Shown here: positions 1 through 10,000 of the stretch, one piece after another
How the letters are laid out: the number at the start of each line of letters is the position of its first letter
How positions within the stretch are numbered: position 1 is the first letter of the stretch
Assembly (NCBI RefSeq): GCF_000209165.1
Contig: NC_009042.1
Location: forward strand, 2,108,001-2,172,000
Source: Scheffersomyces stipitis CBS 6054
Taxonomy: Eukaryota; Ascomycota; Pichiomycetes; Serinales; Debaryomycetaceae
Direction of reading: 5' to 3'
DNA length: 64,000 nucleotides
Made by a program: the position numbers and the translations under genes
The notes under the pieces: model-generated
What the model saw: the letters and a program-made list of their open reading frames with translations, nothing else
Database searches by the model: none
Told to the model about the DNA's origin: nothing

Positions 1-1283
1 TTGGTGGAAGCAATACTGTCAACGCTGCAGCTGGTGCTAGTGGCGGATTGTTTGGAGGTAGTTCTACCAATCAAGGTGGAGGTCTTTTTGGTTCAAGCAA
101 CAATGCTGGTGGATTAGGGACCAATACACAACAATCTGGCGGTTTATTTGGTGCCAAACCTGGTAATACAGGAACAGGTGGAGGTTTGTTTGGTGGTGGA
201 TCGTCGGGAACAAACACTCTTGGAAGTTCGACTCTTGGAACCAACGTGTTGCAGAATAATGCCCAGCAATCGCAACAGCCATTGGTCAACATAAACTCTC
301 AAAATCCATATGGGAACAACCCGATTGTTATGTTCCAGAGTATTACCGGAAGTCAGCAAACTAATGCTGCTGGTCCATCTATCACACCAGTAAAGACTGT
401 CAACAAGAAACCCGTAACATTGGGCAATCCTCACAGAGTTGCTCCAATATTCAGGGTGAGTGCATTGCCAAAGAAGAAGTCTACATCTCTGAACGAGAAG
501 GCTCTTGTAACGAAGAAGCCCGACGGTGTATTCACGGCCAGTACAGATGCGGCTATTATATCATCGGATATTTTTGCACCAAAGGACAATTTCAAGAAGC
601 TTGTCTTGGATAAGTCTCAGGAAAGCAATACCAAGTTGCTTCCAAGTACCGAGTCCCAGAATGGTCCTACGAAACAAGTTACTTTCCAATTGGAGAAATC
701 CAGCACTTCCGCTGCTACTGAAGCTATTGAAAATGGCCAAGACAAAACCAAGTCCAAGCATAAAAAGAAAGAAGTTGAATCAGAAAAGATCGTTCCTCCA
801 ATCACTTCGTCTACACCAGAACATACTCTTACAGATGAAGTTGACGATAATGGCTACTGGACATCGCCCCCATTGTCTCAATTGAAGAGCAAATCGTTGT
901 CAGAGTTACGTTCTATCAAGGGGTTCAAGATTGGACGCAAGCACTACGGACAAGTCGAATTCTTGGATCCAGTCGACTTGTCTAGCATCGTCAACTTGGA
1001 TGATATTGCCGGTAATGTGATTATCTTTGGATCCAAGTCGTGTCTCGCTTACCCAGACGAAAACAGACCCAAGAAGGGAGAAGGGTTGAATTTGCCAGCG
1101 CGAATCACTTTGGAAGGATGCTATCCTTTGAACAAGGCTGATAAGATGCCAATTCTTGATCCTAAGAGCGAGGTCGTAAAATTGCATATTGAGAATTTGA
1201 AGAAGTTGCCATACATGAACTTCGAGTCATACGACGCAGCCACCGGCAACTGGACATTCACAGTAGAGTCGATGGATGCTTGA
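1..1283 (+). CDS. GLFG nucleoporin (Nup98/Nup100/Nup116 family), 5'-truncated by window edge
   Basis: The frame is open from base 3 to the stop at 1283, so the gene begins outside the window; the TTG at 48 is an internal Leu codon. The visible part opens with Gly/Asn-rich sequence carrying four GLFG repeats, the FG type that binds karyopherins in the pore channel. A Lys/Ser-rich linker follows. The last ~145 residues form a Nup98-type C-terminal domain (GYWTSPPLSQL, then IGRKHYGQVEFLDPVDL, then LNLPARITLEGCYP), which anchors the protein to the pore scaffold. It ends at WTFTVESMDA with no HF-S/T cleavage motif, so it resembles non-cleaved Nup100/Nup116 rather than self-cleaving Nup145. Which paralogue it is cannot be told without the N-terminus. 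Confidence 0.9.
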   Translation, partial: GGSNTVNAAAGASGGLFGGSSTNQGGGLFGSSNNAGGLGTNTQQSGGLFGAKPGNTGTGGGLFGGGSSGTNTLGSSTLGTNVLQNNAQQSQQPLVNINSQNPYGNNPIVMFQSITGSQQTNAAGPSITPVKTVNKKPVTLGNPHRVAPIFRVSALPKKKSTSLNEKALVTKKPDGVFTASTDAAIISSDIFAPKDNFKKLVLDKSQESNTKLLPSTESQNGPTKQVTFQLEKSSTSAATEAIENGQDKTKSKHKKKEVESEKIVPPITSSTPEHTLTDEVDDNGYWTSPPLSQLKSKSLSELRSIKGFKIGRKHYGQVEFLDPVDLSSIVNLDDIAGNVIIFGSKSCLAYPDENRPKKGEGLNLPARITLEGCYPLNKADKMPILDPKSEVVKLHIENLKKLPYMNFESYDAATGNWTFTVESMDA

Positions 1284-2515
1284 GTCTGTGAAAGGATTCT
1301 ATTTATAGAGTACATAGGAACTACGGTTCATAATTTACAGAGATGTCAAAAGTAAGTTGAGCTATGGATAGTTAATCATTTTAATAAACTAGAGTTGTCA
1401 AGACAGAAGTTGTGAGAGGAGGCATTCTACAAAATTGTGTACATTGCTGTGCTAATGAGTTTCAATGTAAAACCAGCAAGCTAATTTTGTTGATTTCAAT
1501 TGACACATTATTGAGATCAACTTCGATTTGTGCCATAATTGAAATGATTTGAAAATATCACAGCTGTCTTGTGTGCCTTAAATGTGTACGAACTGAGTCT
1601 AATGCAATAATTGAAGATGGTAGTGTGTGTTACTGTGTAAGAACCGCCTTACCAAATTGCACAAATGTGTAGCATTGCTCTAAACATGTTACCAGAAATA
1701 CATAGAAAGTCCAAGAATACAATTAATTCTCATGAAATGAAGAAGCAGATGCCTTTTATACACTTTTCACTATAAAGAAACGCAATTCAATTTTGGCTAC
1801 AGGTGTAGAATTATCAGCATAATAAGCTTTTAGAACACCAGACAAAATCCAGATAAACTCACTTTATATTTTATCGATAAAAAAATCAATTATTTGATAA
1901 AAAATACACTCCTATAATCCTTCTCTCGCGTCCCAATCAGGCAATACATAAACGAGGGGCGGCAGGATCAGATGCACCACTATAAGGCCACCAGGAAGAA
2001 CTCGGAACAACACTCGCTGAAGAGGTTGATAACTATGGCCAGGTTGTCTGGAATGTGTGGACGTGCCCCCACCGCCACGAGCCCAAACAGGAAATCAGTC
2101 TTTACTTTTAATTCTGTTGGGAGACGATTTCATGTGGCTGTTTTTTTTTTCGTCTATAATTGTATTTACTCTTTTTGAGCCTCTGATTCCCAAAGTCAAA
2201 AAAGAATATAATCTTATCTTTTCTTGATCTTTTCTTTCTGGCTCTGGTATTCCCTACTTCCACTAGCCAATTGTTACCGCCGTCTGATCCACCTCAATTG
2301 AATCGTACAGCCTCTGTTACACTTCTCAGTTCGCTATTCTCATCGCCTCGGTCCATATATCCTTATCAGTAGCTGTCTCCTGCAGACTGCCACCCCTAAA
2401 GAACCACACTAGTCGTTTCACTCTCTGGTTCATCTCTTGAGATCGAATAACGATTGATACTTATATATTCTAGATATAGTACCACTCTTGGCTCTCCAAC
2501 TTTACTATTGCCGAA
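1284..2515. other. Intergenic region and glycogenin promoter
   Basis: This 1.2-kb spacer holds the 3' flank of the nucleoporin gene and the promoter of the glycogenin gene. A 68-codon open frame at 1972-2178 ends in a T-run and has no recognisable domain, so it is not called. The proximal half is rich in CT, as in many yeast promoters. Confidence 0.6.
1955..2397 (+). promoter_or_regulatory. Two STRE-like elements upstream of glycogenin
   Basis: AGGGG lies at 1955-1959 and CCCCT (its complement) at 2393-2397, about 560 and 120 bp before the glycogenin ATG. AGGGG is the core stress response element bound by Msn2/4-type factors in Saccharomyces, where glycogen genes are STRE-regulated. Five-base motifs are common by chance, and Msn2/4 wiring differs in Candida relatives, so the role is inferred. 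Confidence 0.35.
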
Positions 2516-3751
2516 ATGTCAAAAGCTTATGTCACCCTTCTCACCAACGAGTCGTACCTTCCTGGAGCCCTCACCTTGGCCCAGAAGTTGAAGACCGAGT
2601 TGAAGACCAAACACAAGTTGGTCATCTTGATCGATTCGTCGGCCTTGTCTACTGAGTCGATCGACTTAATCAAGCAAGTCTACGATGTCGCCATTGCCAT
2701 CGACGACGACCTCATCAACGCTCCTCTTGACAAGCTTGTTCAACGTTTGGGCAGATCAGAGTTGTCCATCACCTTCACCAAAGTCTTGTTGTGGAACTTG
2801 ACCGATTATGACACCTTGATCTACTTGGACAGTGACACCTTGCCTTTGGCTGATCTTGACCACTTATTTGAAGAGTACAAGGATTTGACGGCTGAGCAAA
2901 TCGCTGCTTCTCCAGATGCTGGCTGGCCCGATATCTTCAACTCAGGAGTGTTGGTGTTGAAGCCTGATGCTGATGTTTTCTCCAAATTGTTGGAATTTAC
3001 TACCGTAGACAACAACACGTTTGACGGAGCCGATCAGGGCTTGTTGAACGAGTTTTTCAATGTCGCTTCTGCAGGTAAGAACTGGGTCCGTTTGCCTTAC
3101 GTCTACAACGTCACTCCCAACTACTCGGGTGCCTATCAGTACTTGCCAGCGTTGCACCGTTTCTTCAGCTCGATCAAGTTGTTACACTACATCGGACAAA
3201 CTAAGCCTTGGCACGCTGAAGACATCTTGGGCACGGACTTTGACAACTTGCACCACTACTGGTGGGGCGACTTCAATAAGTTTTATGCTAAGGACGCAAC
3301 GCTCAAGGCTAAGTTGTTGAGCATTCCAAAAGGAGAAGCTTACAACTTGAACTTTGCCAAATACCTGAACCAATGGGATGCTGATAAAGATGCAGGTGCC
3401 AAATTCCACATTGCTTTAGAAAAAGATACCCCAGCCCAGCCTCCTCTCTTTCCCTGGGAACATAAGGAAGAAAGGACTCCTACAAGAGTTTTCGAATCTC
3501 ATGCTCCAGCTGTCGAAGAATCTTCTGGTGTTCCTAAGAGCAAAGTAGAAGATGACTTGAGAGAAAGCATAGAAACCCTATCTAACGTCAATGTGTCCAA
3601 GGATGAAGGAGTCAAGAGTCCCCCATTGCTGCAGAGCTACGGCTTTGGAAAACAATCCAAGGGCTTCAACCCAGACAAGTCTTTAGCTGAGGTTGCAAAG
3701 CTTCCTCTCAAGTTCTTGTCCAAAAACAAGAACAAGGGAGAAGAGAAGTAA
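2516..3751 (+). CDS. GLG2: Glycogenin, self-glucosylating initiator of glycogen synthesis
   Basis: A family 8 glycosyltransferase of 411 residues. Glycogenin transfers glucose from UDP-glucose to its own Tyr and builds the primer that glycogen synthase extends. The N-terminal ~260 residues show the family pattern: start MSKAYVTLLTNESYLPGA, metal-binding DxD at D105-S-D107 (YLDSDTLPL), NSGVLVLKP, DQGLLNEFF and HYIGQTKPWH. The C-terminal third is low in complexity but keeps a FPWE...PTRVF motif of the kind that docks glycogen synthase. The ATG at 2516 lies in a good yeast context (ccgaaATG) and gives the expected N-terminus. GLG1 and GLG2 cannot be told apart by eye, so the symbol is tentative. 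Confidence 0.9.
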   Translation: MSKAYVTLLTNESYLPGALTLAQKLKTELKTKHKLVILIDSSALSTESIDLIKQVYDVAIAIDDDLINAPLDKLVQRLGRSELSITFTKVLLWNLTDYDTLIYLDSDTLPLADLDHLFEEYKDLTAEQIAASPDAGWPDIFNSGVLVLKPDADVFSKLLEFTTVDNNTFDGADQGLLNEFFNVASAGKNWVRLPYVYNVTPNYSGAYQYLPALHRFFSSIKLLHYIGQTKPWHAEDILGTDFDNLHHYWWGDFNKFYAKDATLKAKLLSIPKGEAYNLNFAKYLNQWDADKDAGAKFHIALEKDTPAQPPLFPWEHKEERTPTRVFESHAPAVEESSGVPKSKVEDDLRESIETLSNVNVSKDEGVKSPPLLQSYGFGKQSKGFNPDKSLAEVAKLPLKFLSKNKNKGEEK

Positions 3752-4170
3752 TTCTCGTCCCACTGCTCATTTCCATATGTTTACAGCTATGAAAATGTTG
3801 TTTTTTACACAACAAGGTTGATTCTTTTGAACTCTTTGTTCGTTTTCAATTCTGAATTCCCTATCCTTAATTTATTTGACCTCACACTGACCTTCGAGTC
3901 GGCTATACTTGTGTTTTAGTTTCTAATAGAATTAGACGAGAATGTACTTTATAATATGCAAATAATTGATGAACTTTTGTAGATGCTGAATTCCTAAAGA
4001 ATTTGCCAAAGTTGCGAAATTTCGAAATTGCAAAAAATACATCAAAACTAACAAAGAAGCATATGCTAACATCTTTTCACACAAAAACCTGCTGGTGCAA
4101 GCATCCTCTATTAGAAAAGAAGCTAGATATCCCAAGAAAGTATACATTGCTTTAGCATAAGAGCAGTTTC
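3752..4170. other. Intergenic, glycogenin 3' flank
   Basis: AT-rich spacer between the glycogenin stop and the tRNA terminator. No gene is supported. It contains TTTATAAT at 3948-3955, which also occurs immediately after the LINE poly(A) at 10886-10893 (see findings). Confidence 0.5.
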
Positions 4171-4178
4171 AAAAAAAA
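4171..4178 (-). terminator. RNA polymerase III T-tract terminator of tRNA-His
   Basis: Eight A residues on the plus strand read as eight T residues on the minus strand, one base beyond the 3' end of the tRNA. This is the usual yeast Pol III termination signal. Confidence 0.85.
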
Positions 4179-4179
4179 C

Positions 4180-4251
4180 TGCCGGTCCCAGGAATCGAAC
4201 TTGGGTTTCTTCGGCCACAACGAAGTGTACTAACCACTATACTAGACCGGC
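4180..4251 (-). tRNA. tRNA-His, anticodon GTG
   Basis: On the minus strand the sequence folds as a tRNA of 72 nt. The acceptor arms GCCGGTC and GACCGGC are perfectly complementary. The D arm contains AGTGGTTAGTAC. The anticodon stem CTTCG/CGAAG encloses the loop TTGTGGC, with anticodon GTG (His). The T loop is TTCGATT and the discriminator base is A. The T stem has one A-C mismatch, otherwise it looks functional. There is no intron. The gene is transcribed away from the LINE, whose ORF1 begins about 57 bp from the tRNA 5' end. Confidence 0.95.
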
Positions 4252-4307
4252 TAAATCTGTGCATGTAATGGTTCCTAGTTTTGACACTGAGACATATCAA
4301 ACCTTAT

Positions 4308-7085
4308 ATGCAGGTCAAAAAATCCAAAATTACAAAAAAATCATTTTCCCCGATGGATATAGACGCCATCAATCAACTGGAAGGGCCTCCTGGAGACTCT
4401 TCCCACTTCAACGCTTCAAATAGTGCTTTAAACGAACCGAAACCGCCAGATATTGGCCGAAAACGAAAAACCGACGTCGCACCCGATGACCTGATGGACC
4501 TTGATGGCGAGTCCTCAGATGCCGTAGAAAACGGCGAATTGGAGCCATCTTTCGTGACAGCAGGATCAGTTATTGCTGATGACTCTTTTGACGATACCCA
4601 AGAAGCCTCAAACGCTTTAAACACCTTGAACGAAGGGCCAGAAATGTCGATTATGGACAGCTTTGAAACCTCAGTTTCGAAAAATTCTTCACATCACGTG
4701 ATCGAGGAAGAACACGACCCAGTTTTGGCTGCAAAAGGAGATACTGTTATGATATCTCCAAGTCCTTCTTCCAGTAGCGATTTGTCAAAGCCTACATCCA
4801 CCAGTGACTCAGTTGAAATTACAAATGTTTATATTAAAGAAAAAAACCCAAAATCCCAAAAAAATAACCTTTCAGAAAATGAAGAAATCAAAAAAAATCA
4901 GGAAAACAGAAAATCAAAAAAACAAACCTCAGGAGCTCCTCTTACTGATCTGATCTGGAACGGTCAGAACGCCTCGCTCCAACATCACAAAAACAATTCA
5001 TCAATTAAACTTCTCTCCAAAGACAGGTTAATAAAGGATCTTGAAAAACTCGGATCTGGCTTAAACAAGAATTGGGAAGAAGATAAATTCACAGACGATT
5101 TGACCTTTAAGAAGATCAGGAGGTTAGGGTTTGCCAAAAACTATGTCACTTCCCACTCACAACAAGAATGGGCAGGCGAACAGGGCAGAATTGACAGATG
5201 GAACATCCCGCAAGAATTTCTCATTGATTCATTGTCACTCCTTGGAGAACACGAATATCAAAAAAGGGCAATCGAATTGCGGATTGATCGGTTTGAGTAC
5301 AAGGATACCCAATTAGACCCGTCCAAAGAGTTGTCTTTAAAAGAAAAGCTAGAGGTTATTGAAGACCACTTTTCCCATCTCCCCGAGAAATTTTATGAAA
5401 CAGCTCTTCAGCTCGAAACCAAATTGAAACAAGTAAGAGCAGCTAAAACAAATTTCCTAGACTTACTTGCCAAGGCGACAGGTGAGGATAAGGAGGCGAG
5501 ACCACTGTACCTCAGAGCCATACATGAAAACGAGATACAAGAAAGAGATCTCATGGCCCAATTGACAAAGGAAAACACCCTTCGTGCTATTGTTCCCTTG
5601 ATGATGATCAGACCACTCAGCAACTCCACTGCCTATATGTCCCTCAGTCCCATTGAGGGACCTAAAACCTCAACCCAGGGACCCAGCCTTCTAATGTCTC
5701 TTAAAAAATTGTTAAGACAAGGTTATGAAGGATCAACTTCCGATTACTATTTCAAATTGAGCATGATTCCCTCTAAACCTCTCGCAAACATGTTTCTTGT
5801 CGGACTTGAACACCCATCAGATCACAAAAACCCAGAGATGGCGATCAGTGAATTATTCAATAGAGGTTCCATGCAAATTACATCGTCCCATAACCTCAAT
5901 TTTTCAAAATTCCCATCAGACGTCTACTCAGTGGAAGAAAAAGTCAAGTATGAGATTCTCGTTGCCCATTCAGAGCGCATTCGCAATACATACTATTTAG
6001 ACAAAGACAAAGAAAAGAGTAAACTGTTCTACCTCATTGCAACGGACTCTGGCAAAGTCCCTACTCGAAAGAATGCAAATCTTCCGAACTATAGTCTCGA
6101 GATCATTTCGACTTTTAAATTCTGCAGTTATTGTCACGAAAGTGATCACCCAACCTTTAAATGCACCAAAACGAACAAAAACCGCACCACGTACTATCCA
6201 CCTAGTACACCAATGGTAGCTACTTACACTCTGACCAGAGAAAGTACTACAGACAATGGCAGTAAATTTCGTAAAGTACGGACAGGGGCCTTCACCGAAG
6301 TCACCAAGGGCGTAAAACCCCAGAAAATCCAACAAACAATTGTAAACCATGGATCAAATTCATTCATGAACTTGCCTATGGAAGAACCGCCCAGCTCAAC
6401 CACGGACCCGACCAGCACCACGGCCTTTTCGCGTCAGCCAACAAGTACACCAACAACCCCTCGCCAACGCCAGACACAAAGCCAAACACCGGCTACAAAG
6501 ACGACGACAACTCAAGATCTTGATTCCGAGGACATCGTGATCCAGACCACAACGTCGATCCAGACAGAAGCAAACACCATAACTCCCCCCAGCACGCCTT
6601 TTACCGTCCAAACACATAAAACTACCGACACTCCCTCTTCTATGGGAGCTTCCTCAACAAGAAGAACTCCATACTCAAGACCCATCAACAAGCGTCAAGA
6701 TGCGACCTCCCCAACCCAGCGATTGGAGCCGTTACGGGCAAGAAAAACACCCTCTCGCCAAAACACGGCACAACTTGCAGACGCAAGACTGTGGCTGGAA
6801 AGATACCCCCAGCGACTACGAGACAACCCTCCCAAAACGGGATCGGTAGATTTCTCTTTCTCCCAGATAGGATCATCCATAGACCCTCTCAAATCCACAA
6901 ATACTACACCTGCCATGATCAGCTCCCCAATCGGATCGTCATTCAGTATCACGGAGGCATCACAACAACAGCTAGCAAACCCCATTCAGTTGAGGTCCGA
7001 AGTCCTTCCATCACAGGATACGATTCCTGACTGGTCGACGTTACAGGACACTAGCACCAATGACACGCCTTCTCAATTAAATTAA
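4308..7085 (+). CDS. LINE ORF1, nucleic-acid-binding protein with a CCHC zinc knuckle
   Basis: A 925-residue protein from the first in-frame ATG; a second ATG at 4353 would give 910 residues and an MDIDAINQ start. The N-terminal third is acidic and Ser/Asn-rich, the middle is predicted mostly helical, and a single CX2CX4HX4C knuckle (CSYCHESDHPTFKC) spans about residues 606-619. The C-terminal third is rich in Thr, Pro and Gln. In related LINEs, ORF1 protein coats the element RNA to form the RNP for retrotransposition; that role is inferred from the knuckle and position. It is long for a LINE ORF1. The stop lies 7 nt before the ORF2 ATG. Confidence 0.85.
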   Translation: MQVKKSKITKKSFSPMDIDAINQLEGPPGDSSHFNASNSALNEPKPPDIGRKRKTDVAPDDLMDLDGESSDAVENGELEPSFVTAGSVIADDSFDDTQEASNALNTLNEGPEMSIMDSFETSVSKNSSHHVIEEEHDPVLAAKGDTVMISPSPSSSSDLSKPTSTSDSVEITNVYIKEKNPKSQKNNLSENEEIKKNQENRKSKKQTSGAPLTDLIWNGQNASLQHHKNNSSIKLLSKDRLIKDLEKLGSGLNKNWEEDKFTDDLTFKKIRRLGFAKNYVTSHSQQEWAGEQGRIDRWNIPQEFLIDSLSLLGEHEYQKRAIELRIDRFEYKDTQLDPSKELSLKEKLEVIEDHFSHLPEKFYETALQLETKLKQVRAAKTNFLDLLAKATGEDKEARPLYLRAIHENEIQERDLMAQLTKENTLRAIVPLMMIRPLSNSTAYMSLSPIEGPKTSTQGPSLLMSLKKLLRQGYEGSTSDYYFKLSMIPSKPLANMFLVGLEHPSDHKNPEMAISELFNRGSMQITSSHNLNFSKFPSDVYSVEEKVKYEILVAHSERIRNTYYLDKDKEKSKLFYLIATDSGKVPTRKNANLPNYSLEIISTFKFCSYCHESDHPTFKCTKTNKNRTTYYPPSTPMVATYTLTRESTTDNGSKFRKVRTGAFTEVTKGVKPQKIQQTIVNHGSNSFMNLPMEEPPSSTTDPTSTTAFSRQPTSTPTTPRQRQTQSQTPATKTTTTQDLDSEDIVIQTTTSIQTEANTITPPSTPFTVQTHKTTDTPSSMGASSTRRTPYSRPINKRQDATSPTQRLEPLRARKTPSRQNTAQLADARLWLERYPQRLRDNPPKTGSVDFSFSQIGSSIDPLKSTNTTPAMISSPIGSSFSITEASQQQLANPIQLRSEVLPSQDTIPDWSTLQDTSTNDTPSQLN

Positions 7086-7092
7086 AAAAAAA

Positions 7093-10000
7093 ATGTCGTC
7101 CCTTATAGATCACCATATCACCAACCGTCAATTTCCCCGAAGGTTGGTAGATCATAGGAGTAATCTTTTAAAGATACGCACAAAAAACATTCAAAATAAT
7201 ACTGCAATTGGCAATTTTTGGAAACTTGCAAAAGATTCAGATATTGTGTTCATGCAAGAAACCAAATTTAAAAAACCATCTCAACGACCAATTAGTTGTC
7301 GTTCACATAGATCCAATCATACCGATTGGCTTACCTCTCTAGAAAACACACTAGAAAGACATGACCAAGAACTTATCTATTCCACTCAGCACACTCGTGC
7401 GGCCATCATTCTCAACTACACACACCAGCAATTCTCAAAAATACGGTCGAATAACCTTTCCTTGAATGCAGAGATGGCACCCCAAGTTGCGGATGTCATT
7501 TTACAAATCAAGGAAACAAATGAATACTTCCTCTTTATCTGCATCTATGGGCCAAGTGGCCAATACAGTCAACAGACTGATTTGTTTGAAGCCCTACAGC
7601 AACAGATAGACGCGCAAATTGAAAAATACTACATTGAACACAATGCCACCCTCCACCTCTGTGTAGGGGGGGATTTCAATATGGTCCAAAACCCGATACT
7701 TGACTCAGATACTTCGGCATCTCCTACCGCCGAAATTCCAGCTCGTCAAGCATTCAATTCCATCTATCATTCCTTTCACTTACAGGATTGCCTTAGATGT
7801 TTAAACCCTACCATCAAACTTTTCACAAACCAAAATCGCCAAAATTGTCGCCGCCTTGACCGAATTTACTTCTCGTGGGAAGTAAAGGATAGGATCTGGC
7901 AATACGGACAACACAAACATAAGTTCATAACAAGCACCCATACTACCGTCGATACATCCATAATCATCTTACCAGAGGCCACTCTTAAGATTGGTAAACC
8001 AAGGTTTACATTAAGAGACCATTGGATCGACAGTGAAAAATTCCTTGAGGTCATGAAAAGACATGGTTACCAAAACTACACGGAGTACGTTGAACGTATT
8101 CCAGAAGTCCTCTCGTACATTGGTAGAAAACCCGGCGCCAAGGCTCCGCAACGCCTTATCACCCCCGAAAAAGCTCTCTTTAATGACCTCTCTGAGAGAT
8201 TTAAAGGGATAACTCGGCAGTCAAATTTGACTTTAAGACTTACATCAGCAGATGGAAGTCACACCGAAACTACCACCGAAGGAATCCTCAAAATACAAAG
8301 AGACTTCTATGCGAATCTTTACCTGGACTCACAGCCTCAGGAAGCCAAACGGCTTATCGGGGCCTACGTCCAAAAGTTCCGCAAAACAATCTCATTGATT
8401 GACCAACGAAAACTAGAAGAATCTATAACGCTCGAAGAACTCACTACGGCTCTCAGTCGTACCACTAACCAATCCACACCAGGAAAAGATGGCGTCCCGT
8501 ATCGCTATCTTAAAAAAGTGTGGCAACAAGTGGGTCCTCTTCTAGTCATCACTGCCAACGAAATAATGGAGACCGGACTATTACCGCCCAACTTTGCGCT
8601 CGTATTAATCCGAATCATCCCCAAGCACACTGTTGAAAACCCCACTATCAACAATTTCCGTCCTATTTCACTCATTGACACTGGGTTGAGAGTGATCTCA
8701 CAAGTGCTCAACATGAGACTACAAACGGTCGTCGACTCCCTAGTCGGTTACGACCAATGTGGTTTCATGGCGGAACGCCAGATGGACTTTCAGATCCAAC
8801 GGTTCCGCACAGTGATTGACAAGATGAAAGTTGATCCTGAACTCCTGAACGAAGCAAATATAATTCTTGTGGACCTCACCAAAGCCTTCGATCGAATTTC
8901 GCACGACTATTTAGCTGCGGTGCTTGATCGAATTGGTTTAGGCACGCGATTCAAAAGGATTCTTATGCTGGTAACGACACAGCAATTTGCAGCCATTTTT
9001 ACTAATAATACCCAGTCGGACCCTTTCCCGTTGAGACAGGGAACCAGACAAGGGAATCCCGTACTGCCCATTTTATTTAATTTGTGCCTCGAGCCGCTCC
9101 TAACCCGTCTTAAGGACAGGCTAGAAGGAATCCCGGTCCATTTCGATAACTTGTCACCAATTCGTACAAAATACGCTGCGTTTGCCGATGACTTAACCAT
9201 CTTTGTCAACAGTAGCAGAGATCATGCAGTGTTGAAGGAGGAACTTGCTTCGTTTGAGCAAGTTTCTAATTCTTTAGTTAGTGCTTCCAAATCCCGCCTC
9301 TGCTATTGGGGAGAACCACCGACAGAAGAGATTCGGAACATTCTTGGTTTTCCAGGCTTGGATCTTAGTGTAACGGAACACAAATACTTAGGAGTCCCGA
9401 TCAATGGGTTTAATTGGGAGAGTTATATTCAATCTCTATCTACTCAACTCATGATTCATTCGGTTAAAGAGCTTCCTGTTCATCTTAGATGTACAGGCTT
9501 TAATACCTATATTTACTCCAAAATTTATCCACGAGATCTCCACCACCCGATGAAAAACTCGGATTTCAAACTGCTAATAAAAATGATCAAAACCCATCTT
9601 CCTCATATTGGGTCCTCAAACTTACACGGACTTAAAAAACGTGGAGGTTTTGGGCTCATCAACCTTGAAGAACAAGTTCAGGGCAGGAGGGCAAAGGTTG
9701 TTTACGAAACGCTAACCAATACTCGTGATTGGAATCTTATTGCATTTCGCGATAAGATTCAAACATTTGTCAATGCATTTATTCCACCCGCCTCCTCTCC
9801 TTATCCCAATGAAACTGAGGTGGTGCCTTGGTATCTCTTCCTCGTAGAAATCGGGATCCAGACACAAGGGCCTCGTTTGCTATCCAAGTACCAAGCTTAC
9901 GCGGGGTTTTCAAATACCGAAAAAGACTGGTTGAAGGCATGGTTTCGTCTCACAAAAGCCAAACAACACTACACCGATGGTCGGCGGCGTTACTATACGT

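Noticed and set aside
1972..2178. 68-codon plus-strand frame before glycogenin
   Set aside because: No domain, ends in a homopolymer T-run and lies in the CT-rich glycogenin promoter.
3932..4147. 71-codon minus-strand frame near the tRNA
   Set aside because: AT-rich, hydrophobic by composition, no recognisable motif.
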